DNA of 20,673 nt from Psilocybe azurescens. Lineage: Eukaryota > Basidiomycota > Agaricomycetes > Agaricales > Agrocybaceae. The notes below the pieces were generated by a model, which searched no databases, was not told the DNA's origin, and saw nothing but the letters and a program-made list of their open reading frames with translations. This document shows positions 9,533 to 18,927 of this stretch, piece by piece. The stretch is from contig JAJIRX010000956.1 in assembly GCA_023853785.1 (NCBI GenBank), positions 1 to 20,673 of the forward strand. The letters are read 5' to 3'. Made by a program: the position numbers and the translations under genes. Numbering within the stretch: position 1 is the stretch's first letter; each line of letters starts with the position of its first letter.

Positions 9533-11612
9533 ATAAGAATCATTATTACCAAATAGTTACCTTTATTTGTGGCAGTTACTATTTCCTTCTCAGGCATAAG
9601 TGAAAATGAGGTGTCCTGCTAAGTGGCAGCATGCAGTGATTATGTCCATGTTGTCATACACCAATTTTGATTGGATATGAGATTTATCTATAAGCTTAGA
9701 GCATCTGTCTTGACTCCCATTGCATGCAGAAGCCAGGGTTATTATTTTGCATTTTCATCTGAAGCACATCCTCAATATTCAACGTTGAAACCCATTCACA
9801 GTCCACTTCAATCTCCATTCCAACTTTCAATCTCCACTTCAACCATTTGATCAGTTACATTCCCTATCAGTGATTCAATTGTCTATCTATTTCAAACCTC
9901 AAGGCTATACGCAGCTTATTCCTGGACATCATTCCTATCCATCCTAGTATGTACAGCACTGCACAGCATCATCTATCACTATCATCATTGGCATTTGGTC
10001 ATCTATAACTATTTGGTCCTTAACTGGATTCCACATATGCAGCAAATCTTTGTCTCACTCAGCAGTCTTAGTAATGGATAACTGAGCTGTGCCATGAATA
10101 GACTGATTCTATTCATTAGCATGGTACTTGTTCGCTATTTTGGCTCCTTTTCTATTGTCTGACACTTTCATATGATTGATCCTTCCTTCCTCTTGTCATT
10201 CTTGCTTATTGTACTTACTCAGCTTTGCTTCTTTCTTACTCATCTCACTTCGCTTTTCATAATCCTGCTTATACTTCTTACTCATCCTATGTTACTTACT
10301 TACTCATCCTTCTATTTTTCACTCCTAAACTCTATCAGCCTTCAATCTATTGTATGTAGTTGGCAGATAGGACTACTTGGTGTCGTTCTACAGAAAGATT
10401 AGTATAGTTTGGGCACTTGATCTCTTTTAAATATTTTTCTATGTTCTTTGGTATATAAACCATGTAGTAGTATTGCTTGGAATACAAGGAAGTTACAAGA
10501 CCCAACTTTCTTCACAAGCAAAGTTTTCAAGTTATCAGTACTCAGTCCCAGCACTCCAGCACACATCCAGTCAATTTCTATCAATATTCAGCACGAAATT
10601 CAACAGTTATTCCAGATCATCAAGACATCCTTCAAGGGTTGTAACAGACAATCCTCCATTCATGCTCTTGCATCCCATATCAATTTATCCAGTTCATTTC
10701 AATCCTATCATCCTCCAAGCCCTTCATTCTTCCTCTACATCAAGATCCTCAACTCTCCATTGCTTCTATTGCTCCAGAATATTTTATTCAGCAATTTTGA
10801 TCTTGTTGTCATCTTCATCCATCGCTCCAGACACCCTTTATCTGCCTCTCTGCGTTGTTTGATTTTTTGGCTGAAGAATATCACTTAGGTTGTCACCTTC
10901 AATCACCTTAGTCATCCCTCATTCACCTCACTGTTCTGTTTGAGGTTTGGATCAAGAACATCACACAATCCTTCATCATCTATCACTCCAGACTGTTCTA
11001 GTCATTATTCTATTACCAGGCTTTACTTCTAGCTTTGCAGACACTGCAGACTTGATTGAAGCGCCTAGGATCAAGACTACATTCTCACTCCTGCCCCGTA
11101 TCAATCCCTATGATTTATCTAGTCATTTGGCCCCTCCACAGTCATCACTCTTCATTCACACCATTCTACCCTAATCAAGACGGTTGCTTCCTCCCAGTAA
11201 ACACTCAAGGGCATTTTATACTCCCTCATCCATTTCTCCTCCTTCAGACGTCCCTGCCCTCCTCAGACCACATACCTCTTCACAACCTAGTGGCCAAGCC
11301 AGCCCTCACTTTAACTCAACAGGAGAGAGTCGTCTTATCTAGTCTAGACCATTCCTCTCTGGTTTGTGTTTTGGTTTTGATTTCTATATCAAATCACACA
11401 CTACATAGTTCAGCGGGTTGGCATCAAACTGATCAGGATTAAAGTGAGGCATCCATTAAACTGTGCAGTGAGCACAACAGTATTTAGAACAATAAAGGGG
11501 GTATGAGATAATGGGGGAATTAGAAATAAAAGAATGAGTGTCTCAAAGTGTGCCAGTATATTTAGAACATACACATATTGTGTCTGATACATTCATAAGC
11601 TTGTGCAGCATA
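9533..11612. other. Gene-free, pyrimidine-rich stretch in the repeat island
   Basis: No gene is supported. From about 9760 to 11330 the plus strand is strongly enriched in C and T, with many TCCATC/CATTC-type words. Open frames here (for example 10448-10888) owe their length to the lack of purine-rich stop codons and show only low-complexity Ser/Leu/Ile. A TATA-like TATATAAACC sits at 10452-10461. Long pyrimidine-rich leaders after a TATA box occur in fungal LTR retrotransposons, so a decayed LTR is possible, but I cannot find TG...CA ends, a matching second LTR, or gag/pol remnants. Confidence 0.4.
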
Positions 11613-11736
11613 GGTGTTAGACTTTAGTAAATGGTGTTGGACTTCAGACATTGGTGTTGTACTTCAGATTTACGAGTTGCACTTCAGTTGAATGTGTTGC
11701 ACTTTGGTACATGTGTGTTGCATTTTGTCAGTCAAT
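11613..11736 (+). repeat. Degenerate ~20-bp tandem repeat, about six copies
   Basis: Successive units start at about 11613, 11633, 11653, 11674, 11694 and 11713. They follow the pattern GTGTTG-ACTTCAG plus a variable tail (for example GGTGTTGGACTTCAGACATT, GAGTTGCACTTCAGTTGAAT). Unit length is 19-24 nt, mostly 20. The last unit runs into a GT-rich stretch. The array directly precedes the truncated Tc1 copy. Confidence 0.7.
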
Positions 11737-11765
11737 GTGTGTGTCGTGTTCTGTATATCCTTGTT

Positions 11766-12003
11766 ATGGAATGGCCTGCCCAATCCCCAGATATGAACCC
11801 CATTGAACACTTGTGGGAACACTTGAAAAGACATTTAAATGAATATCCAACACCACCCAAAGGAGTACATGAATTACATATGGGAGAGAGTGGCAGAGGA
11901 GTGGAACAAGATTACACCAGAAACATGCCAAAAACTCATAGAAAGCATGCCCAAAAGAATTGCAGCAGTCCTTAAGACAAAAGAAGGTCATACCAAGTAT
12001 TGA
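11766..12003 (+). pseudogene. C-terminal fragment of a Tc1-type transposase
   Basis: The fragment reads MEWPAQSPDMNPIEHLWEHL, then KRHLNEYPTPPKGVHEL. After one frame change near 11875 it continues IWERVAEEWNKITPETCQKL and finishes SMPKRIAAVLKTKEGHTKY with a stop at 12001-12003. This is the third catalytic motif (DxNPIE) and the conserved C-terminus of Tc1-like transposases; the first two catalytic residues are missing. It is a non-functional remnant, better conserved per residue than the transposase at 7514-8500. Confidence 0.82.
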
Positions 12004-12018
12004 ATAGTATTATAATAG

Positions 12019-12226
12019 AGGCTCAAACTTTTGTCCCAATGATAAGCCATTTTTTGATTTATCATTTAATCAATTCAGTTTTATATCACCTGATTTAGTG
12101 GACAAGTTTTAGGTATTAGTGTCTAGTATCTACAATAAAAATTTCAGAATTTTATCTCCAGCCATTACTGGGTTATAAACCAATTTATCCAAAAACACAA
12201 AACATTGGGACAAAAGTTTGAGCTAC
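12019..12226. repeat. Perfect 21-bp inverted repeat pair at the 3' end of the truncated Tc1 copy
   Basis: GCTCAAACTTTTGTCCCAAT plus one G (12020-12040 approximately) is exactly complementary to CATTGGGACAAAAGTTTGAG plus C near 12204-12226. The outer arm is the terminal repeat; the inner arm lies just after the transposase stop. The segment between the arms is AT-rich without coding content. Confidence 0.75.
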
Positions 12227-12228
12227 TG

Positions 12229-12894
12229 TATCATGCAAGTTTTGTACCACTTTAGAAAAGCTGGCATGCTCTAATGGTAATGTTGTATGTTTGTAATGGC
12301 TTGTGTATTCTTCAGCTGCAAGTTCAAATCTGACAGGTGTTGTTTTATTTTCTACACTTTTTAGTTGCTCTTGAGTCAATTTCCAGTAAATACTGTAAAT
12401 TATTAAGTTCCTTTTATTTTTATGACTCTTTTCCGTTTAGATACATCAATTATTGGCAGAATCATGTTGTTTAACATGCATAAAAATCTCATGAAGTTCA
12501 ATTGTTCGCATTTTTACTCAATATCTACATTATGTCCCTTAAAACACCCAAAAATAGCGAAATTGATTTTTGCACAAAACTACTGCTACAACTAAGCCAT
12601 AATTGCCTTTGCATTTGGCAGAAACAAGTGTAATTTCGATAGAATAGCGCATAAATTTGATGTAAATTGATAATATGCCAATTGAATAATTAGTTACTAA
12701 CTATTTGTCTTTAAATTTTTATTGGAACTCTGTAGTCTACGTAAATTGCATATACTGGCCGGAGAATTGAACTCACATCGTTGACCGTCAGTGGTGGCTG
12801 TGGGTTTCTAAATAAGGAAGGTCGGTGATGGCCACTTATCACGTGGTGTTATAGAGGGGAGAGCAAGGTAAGTTCATATATAGACTTCTTGAAC
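12229..12894. other. Gene-free stretch, end of repeat island and APC11 promoter
   Basis: No protein gene is visible. A weak tRNA-like pair of motifs (TCTAATGGTAATG near 12270 and AGTTCAAATCT at 12321-12331) resembles pol III A and B boxes. From about 12740 CpG dinucleotides return and the base composition shifts to that of the genes, so the last 100-150 bp are probably the APC11 promoter and 5' leader. Confidence 0.4.
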
Positions 12895-13312
12895 ATGAAA
12901 GTCACGGTTAAACAGTGGCACGCAGTTGCACAGTGGCGCTGGGATACGGGACATCCGGAGCAGGACGACGATGGCGAAGGTGATGTGTGTGGTATATGTC
13001 GCGTGCCGTACGAGGGCTGCTGCCCGTCGTGCAAGATGCCTGGAGATGATTGTCCGCTTAGTACGTGTCTGACTTCTCTGTGCTCTATGTAGGCTTATTA
13101 TGGACGTTCTTCTGTAGTTTGGGGAGAGTGCACATGTCTTTCATATGCATTGTCTCTTGAAGTGGATCGGGACTGCTGCTTCGAAGCAGCAGTGTCCTAT
13201 GGACCGCAAACCATGGTGTATGTGCTTACTCCTCTGGATCCTTCAAACTCTGATTCTGACCTTTCATGCAGTAACGGCCGAGCGGAAGGTTGGCTCAGCA
13301 CCTATTTCGTAA
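12895..13312 (+). CDS. APC11: APC11, RING-H2 subunit of the anaphase-promoting complex
   Basis: APC11 is the small RING-H2 subunit that, with the cullin APC2, forms the catalytic core of the anaphase-promoting complex ubiquitin ligase. Exon 1 (12895-13060) encodes MKVTVKQWHAVAQWRWDTG, then DVCGICRVPYEGCCPSCKMP and GDDCPL, diagnostic of APC11. Introns are 13061-13117 (57 nt) and 13218-13271 (54 nt, GTATGT donor). Exon 2 (13118-13217) holds WGEC and then HVFHMHCLLKWIGTAASKQQ and CPMDRKPW; exon 3 ends with TAERKVGSAPIS and TAA 13310-13312. About 102 aa are expected, near the usual size. The frame changes by two bases at 13129-13135: TGC-A-CAT appears where TGC-ACA-CAT is expected (one CA unit short). 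As written, the reading leaves the RING frame just before the His ligands. The ATG at 12895 matches the conserved MKV start. Confidence 0.9.
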
Positions 13313-13338
13313 CGAAACACGACAATTGTAACAAGATG

Positions 13339-13590
13339 CTATGTATTTGTACCCCTTTCCGAATGACCTCTGATGCACTGTCCCTCGCTAATTGTGTCGG
13401 CATGGATCCACTTGGATCTTGAATTATTCCAGTCGAATATCTCTTTCTTGTACAGCTTCCCTTTGAGAAATATTTGAGCAGTATTCCCGCTTTGGCACAC
13501 CCAGCGGATTTTTGGCTGAAAGCGGCGTTTGATGACGCTAGACGTGGGCATTTCACCTCTAAGTTCCATCTGGCACACCATTGAAATCAT
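13339..13590 (-). CDS. Possible small protein of unknown function
   Basis: An 83-residue minus-strand frame begins MISMVCQMELRGEMPTSS and ends GQCIRGHSERGTNT. Its middle (VSQ-like WVCQSGNTAQIFLKGKLYKK, then EIFDWNNSRSKWIHAD) has a balanced residue composition and looks protein-like, unlike the other frames in this gap. A short upstream exon is conceivable: ATGGCTTCGTGGACCTG (complement of about 13646-13662) with a GTTAGT donor and an acceptor about 45 nt later. I recognise no family. It would be convergent with APC11 and divergent from the transporter. It could equally be a chance ORF overlapping the APC11 3' UTR. Confidence 0.3.
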   Translation of the reverse strand: MISMVCQMELRGEMPTSSVIKRRFQPKIRWVCQSGNTAQIFLKGKLYKKEIFDWNNSRSKWIHADTISEGQCIRGHSERGTNT

Positions 13591-13973
13591 CGTTGAGCTG
13601 GATCGAAAACTTCGATGCGGACAGATCCAGTACTAAACTAACCAGGTCCACGAAGCCATAGTTATTTTGTTTGTACATCTATAGTCTAAAGAAACGAGAT
13701 ACGGATAAGGTAGGCTCGAGAGTCCCAATGTCTTGGACTACGAGAAAGTCGAGTCGGAATTTTGTTGAGTTCGAATCAAGTTTGGTTTCTGCAACATGTG
13801 AAGGGTATTTTTATTCTGATCGGCAATCATCGGCTAAGCGAACCACGGACCGAGGGTGCTGTTCTTGGCAGTATCATCGCAAAGTTCCAGTCGAGTATTC
13901 GCTTCCTGGTTCCATTTCTTCACCTACAACCTATACATAGGCCTACGTTGTGACCTGGCGCGCTGTAGCCTCT
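13591..13973. other. Upstream region of the transporter gene
   Basis: No supported gene. Overlapping plus-strand frames (13671-13953) have no recognisable product. The region should contain the transporter promoter and 5' leader, and possibly the first exon of the small minus-strand ORF. Confidence 0.35.
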
Positions 13974-16900
13974 ATGGATTCGCCCAGTATCAAGGAAAAG
14001 GAGCCGTCAAAACCGGCTAGAGAGCCAGGAGGACTGGACAAAGCCTTTCCATGGCTCAAACCCGCATTACGCTCGAGACGGACCATTAAGACATGGATTC
14101 GATGTTGCATAGCGCTTGCAGCGGCGATGATGCTCATGGTGGCTACGAAACCTTCGCATACGATGGGACAGGCTGCGTTCTTCTGTGTGTTAGTACCCTT
14201 TCTTCTAGAGATCAACAGTGAACTCATTAAATTCTAAACCCAGAATTGTTTCGGTGATGCTGCCTCCTACCTTCGCTCTCTCAGTGTTTTTAATGGCTGC
14301 GACAGTTTTACTGCTTGGTATGTTACTAAATATACTATTAGTATATGGTCTCATCCTATACAGGAATGCTCGTTGGTTGGGCATGGGGTAGCGCTGCTAT
14401 GGCCTCTGCATTGTCTGTGCGGAGTGCTTCTTTGTATGCTCGACAAACTGAGAAACTACAGTCCTTGTGAGTTCCTTCAGAGGCTTAGACTTCTTGCGTG
14501 CTAACTCTTCTCCAGACTTGATCCCAACAGCACCATCCCTATTGCCCGACAAATTCAAATCCAAACTTTCCATGGCATTTTTCTTGACCCTCGGTCAGAG
14601 ATCTAAGGCGCTCGTTTTATCCTGCAATTAACACTTTTAATTCTTAGATCATCTGCGGTCTATGGTGCATTTCTCTTCATTGGAACTTTTGCATTAGGAG
14701 CGTTGAGAGCTTACATACCCAGTCTAACGCTCTTGAGCATCTTCGGATCCATTGTCATGGATGTGGTAAGTCCATCAATCAACTTTCAGATGAACACCGT
14801 CACTGACCGTAGCTTAGGCATGTACTACAGGACCGCGTGAGTCCGCTTGAGTTGATTTATTTTTGCAGCGTTAACTCCCCATGCAGTTCTCCCACGAGCG
14901 CAGTATACAGTCCCAGAGCAGCTAATCATCCCTGCAACATTCTATGTCGCGGTCGCTATTGGTTCTGTTATCTTAATCTTCCCTGAAAGCTTGAGTCACG
15001 TATGGCTGTGAGTCTTCATCCTCTTCATATCGAGACTTACTCTGATCCACATATGCAGGAATCTCCTTTTAGACACGTTTTGGACGCAGACGTTGGACCT
15101 CTTACGTTTGCAGTCCGAGACACTTGCCATTCTTCCGTCGGACCATGAGGCATGGGCCAAATTGAACGCTCGCGGTGCACAACTACGCACAAGTCTAGTC
15201 AATGCTACAGACACAGTCTCTGATCAACTCAAGCTGATTGACCTGGATACATCTATTGGTCGTCTAGGTCCTGCAGATCTTAAGAAAATCAATTTAGAGC
15301 TGAAATCGATAATGTTTCGCTCCAGGTGAGTTTTCTTGTTCTAGCCAGGTTTAAATTTTCTCACGGCTGTCAAGCGGTTTACAATCGTTCCAGTCTTTCG
15401 TGAACGATTCCAACATCGCGGCGCAGAAAGAGGCGGAAGCCCCAGAGGGTCTTGTACCAGGTGATCAGACACCTCACAGCGGTCGATACCAAGCTCTTTC
15501 CCGCAGGATCAGAAACCGCGAGCTAAAGCATGGTCACGACCTCGACTCACTCGTGCCCATCCTAGCTTCTTCTTCTTTGAATCTGCGCAAAGCGTCGGAG
15601 TCGGCTGTTGTCTGCATCGTCGATTGGTTTCAGCAGTGCAACAGTCACCGATGGATGGCATTCGTCTCTCGGCCATCGCAATCTCTGATTACCGAACGCC
15701 ATGATAAACTGATGAAGGAGCTGCAAAACCTTGAAAGCGCTCTGCAAGAATTCAGATCTGTCGAAAGAGTCAAGTTGATCAAGCCATATGAGCGGTTCTT
15801 TGATCCAAATACAAGATTGCTGCTGAGAAATTGCGATATGTTCACATCGAGGTGCGCAACATTCTTCCTGATTTCCAGCATTGCCTACATGTTCACTGTT
15901 ATCATTGTACAGGTCACTGTATATTTGCTTCGTATTCATCGACACCATCGATGCCTTTTCAGAATCTATTGCCAAACTTCTAAAGATCATTGTAGAAGTG
16001 GACGAACGCAGACCCAAATCCAAGATATGGTTCCCTGGCCGCATTGCGAAAGTCAGGCAGAATATCACCAACGGCGAGTTTAAAAGCGCAGGTGGACCTT
16101 TGGCTATGGGAACGTCCGAAAATCCGGTTGCCTTCTCCACTAACGACAGCTCGCAAACGAGTTTGACCGACCCGGACTCTGACGACGATGATGACGATGC
16201 GGAGGAGAAAAAGTAAAAAAGATGCAGACGAAAAAGTCTGCGTCGCGGATCCACCAAGTAACTTAACTGGCCTACTTTTTTCCCTAATGGCTTCAGCTGC
16301 TCATATATGTGTTCGATTTCAGCTAGGCAGAACCCTGATGCTTTTCCTCCTACCAGTGCTGTAGGACGCAGTATTGTTCGCATAGCTCCGCTCTTTCGAT
16401 TCTTCAAATCGCCGCAGGGTATATTTGCTCTCCGGATGGGCATCGTGTCTGTGGCGTTGTGGATACCTTCTGCATGCCATTCGACTGCATGGTTCTATTA
16501 TGACAATAAAGGCCTTTGGGCTTTGATCATGGCACAAGTAAGCACGCCATTTTATGTCGTTTGTTCATTCATCTAATTGTTTGTAAAGACTGGATTGGCC
16601 GTCTATGCTGGAGATCAGGTATGCTGCTCGTCCTTTGTCTTGTCAGATACGAGAAAAGTATTCATGCGTGCAATTTCAGATCGCGGGTTTCATCGTCAGA
16701 ATAACAGGAACTCTCATCGGGCTGCTCGGTAAGTGCGCGACCTCAGGAAAGAATTGCCAGATGGATTGACACTATTTACATGTTCATAGTTGGAATGGTG
16801 GTTTGGTATATCGGAGCGGGACATGGGAATGGAAACCCCTACGGGCTCGTGGTCGCAACGGTATGTTAAATAGACCTTTACTTTCGTTATACAACATACC

Positions 16901-18770
16901 CTTATCAGTGTTTCTTTCGGATTTGCAGACGATCATTATCTCGCCATTCCTCTTCGCGCGCGTCGCCGGAACGCCAGCCCACGTTGGGTTGTTTACCATG
17001 ATCTGTATCACGACTGTATTCGGTACGTACTACCATGAAAGTCTTTGTTGGTGACTAAATTCGCAACATTTACAGTGGTTGGCTACAGCTGGATAAATGC
17101 GAATCAAGCTGTGATTTCAAACCCTGGAGTCGGTGTTACACTAGGGTGGAAGAGAGCGTAGGTCCCTTCCGTACACACAACCATTGGACAAGCACAAACA
17201 TCGTTTTTATAGGTTGCTTGTCATTATTGGATTTACTGCAGGGTACGACTCATTTGCATTCCAACAACCCTTATGGACTGCGAAACCTAACCTGTTACTT
17301 CACATAGTTCATCGTGATGCTTTTCCCTAACCCGATATCCTCGCGAGTCTTGGTCCGCAAAACGCTGGCCGCGGTGATAGGCGAATCTGGAAACATCTTT
17401 GCAGGCGAGGTGGAAGCGTTCCTCAGCGAAGAGCAGAAAGGTAGAAGCGGGATCAACGAAAAATCGAACTCGTCGGCCGAGCCGAGCCTGATGACAAAAA
17501 AGTGTCGCCGAAGGAGAGGAGGATCAGGAAGATCGCGAGGGAGGGTTATCGCTGTTTCGGTTGGTATCCATCCATCCGTTCTTTGTGGTGCATGCTAATG
17601 AATGTGAACTTCTTCAGTACAAACTGCGTATGATCAGCCCTTCTCTTTTTGACAGCGAAGTTCGAGCCCCAGATATCGTAGGTTTTCTTTTCGAGTCCTT
17701 GGTCATGAGTGAATCTGATGATGTTCGACAGAGGGAGGTGGCCTCATGAACAATACGAGGAGCTGCACAGGCTCCAGTACGTGGTCTGACTGCATAGTTT
17801 GACGGATAACTCATTCCATTTCCAGGACTCGGGTATTGGGTTCGCTGGTTCTTCTCACCACATCATTCTCCAAACTAGACACCAAGTGGTGCAGTGCATT
17901 GGTCCATCGAGTGAGTGTCGATTCCTTCAACCCTCAGCGACGCAATGGTCATTAAACCAACCTTGTTCTTTACCAGTCGCCCTTTATGAATCCCAATTTT
18001 GCAAGTTTTCATTCCCCGTTGTCGTTTCTAACAGTATGCTCATGGACAGAACTTCATCGTTTTTAACAGCTATCAGACGTCTTCTCGACCATCGCTGTTG
18101 TCTCCACATCGCTCATGGACGGCCGACCGCTTCCAGCGTTCCTCCCGAAACTGAGAGACCGCCTGGTATACCACGAGTACCACACTGCCAAGACCATGAA
18201 GCCTTCTTTCGTGCAGGCCTGTTTCCCGAGGTCCTTTGCTGAAAAGGAAGAGAAGGAGAAGAGCGTGCACACGGACTCGAGCTCTGAACTGATGGGCAAG
18301 GGAGAGAAACCGGGCTACGAGAGCGAAGAGGAGATCGGCGATGTTGCTGGGCCTGTGCATGTCGATGGATCGAGTGTGGGCATTGAGCTTGATGAGCTGA
18401 CTCTGGATATGTTGCTGGTATGTTTTTGGTTGAATGAGTCGGTAAATTGTATTCATATTGAACGTCTTGTAGAATGAACAGCTGCCTGCCCATTCGACTG
18501 GTATATTTCTTCTTAAATGCCTCGTTGAGTATGATTGCTCATGGTGTGTCGGTATAGCTGTCGTCGCCCTCTCAAGTCTCCTTTCTGTGAGTTCTCTTCC
18601 GCCTCTCGATATGTTGGATTCTGATTTGTGGTCCAACTTCCCAGCGCGTCGACGAAATGATCGACATCACACGTACTCTGTGTGGTCAGGCATCCTTCCG
18701 TGGCTATGAAGGGCTTCAACAGGACTATCTTGATCGAGAAGAGAGGGCGGTAGGAGGGTCGAGGCCATGA
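13974..18770 (+). CDS. Fungal aromatic-acid-exporter-like membrane protein (ArAE_2/FUSC type), 26 exons
   Basis: The layout matches the fungal family annotated as putative ER transporter 6TM N-terminal / aromatic acid exporter / FUSC-like; the substrate is unknown. The N-terminal membrane block includes WIRCCIALAAAMMLMVATK, SVMLPPTFALSVFLMAATVL, YGAFLFIGTFALGALRAYIP and IIPATFYVAVAIGSVILIFP. A long, mostly soluble helical section with an acidic Asp/Glu run (near 16175-16210) follows. The second block includes FALRMGIVSVALWIPSA, GLWALIMAQTGLAVYAGDQI, GFIVRITGTLIGLLVGMVVW and VGLFTMICITTVFVVGYSW. The cytosolic tail has LMDGRPLPAFLPKLRDRLVY and LNEQLPAHSTAVVALSSLLS. Exons begin at 13974, 14244, 14364, 14516, 14648, 14818, 14887, 15059, 15375, 15913, 16323, 16589, 16680, 16790, 16929, 17076, 17213, 17308, 17618, 17734 (or 17732), 17826, 17977, 18070, 18473, 18558 and 18645; introns are 46-69 nt. 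Frame uncertainties lie at 16213, 17308 and 17496-17545. Length is about 1,128 aa; TGA at 18768-18770. Confidence 0.85.
18001..18069 (+). other. GC-AG intron in the transporter gene
   Basis: After the 24-nt exon ending NPNF, the intron starts GCAAGT and ends AACAG before CTATCAGACG (LSDVF). No GT donor nearby keeps the frame, and GCAAGT otherwise fits the U1 consensus, as in known GC-AG introns. Confidence 0.75.
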
Positions 18771-18927
18771 TACCCCAGACTGACGACGAGTGGATCTTTT
18801 GTTTTCGCGTTCCGATATATCCGACATACTATCTTGTATTTTTAATAGAAACTACATCGCTATCGTACAGAGAGTAGAACCGGACGGACTGTCTTGCGAT
18901 GAAGTAGAAGGTGGTCTCCGGTCTGCT
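18771..18927. other. Convergent 3' intergenic spacer
   Basis: This is a 157-bp gap between the stop codons of two tail-to-tail genes. It must hold both 3' ends, so the transcripts probably overlap. No distinct polyadenylation signal is recognisable. Confidence 0.5.

Larger units (their letters stand above)
11766..12226 (+). mobile_element. 5'-truncated Tc1/mariner copy with 3' end preserved
   Basis: The fragment begins inside the transposase catalytic domain and runs through the stop codon to a right end near 12226. The right end carries GGGACAAAAGTTTGAGC followed by TACTGTA. The same 21-bp motif occurs in inverse orientation directly after the transposase stop (12019-12039), giving a perfect inverted pair spanning 206 bp. 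No matching left terminal repeat is visible upstream, so the 5' part has been lost. It differs clearly in sequence from the element at 7421-8678 and belongs to another Tc1 lineage. Confidence 0.75.

Noticed and set aside
10448..10888. Overlapping plus-strand frames of 129-146 codons
   Set aside because: Their length follows from the purine-poor strand. The products are Ser/Leu/Ile-rich with no domain or splice pattern.
11417..11430. TTGGCATCAAACT as a possible LTR-element primer-binding site
   Set aside because: It matches the initiator-tRNA type site at only about 8 of 12 positions and no LTR pair or gag/pol remnant lies beside it.
13150..13422. 90-codon frame starting inside APC11 exon 2
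   Set aside because: It is the off-frame reading created by the missing CA unit; the correct frame carries the RING-H2 motif and ends at 13312.
15562..16443. 293-codon open frame on the minus strand
   Set aside because: It runs antisense across exons and introns of the transporter. The plus-strand reading has clear membrane segments and phased splice sites, and the antisense product resembles nothing.
17678..17733. A further indel at the start of the WPHEQYEEL exon
   Set aside because: Using a GTTTTC donor at 17682 and the acceptor at 17733 gives an in-frame 52-nt intron (DIVG-RWPHE), so no sequence error is required, although the donor is weak.
18073..18636. 187-codon minus-strand frame
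   Set aside because: It overlaps coding exons of the transporter in antisense and spans its introns; no recognisable protein.
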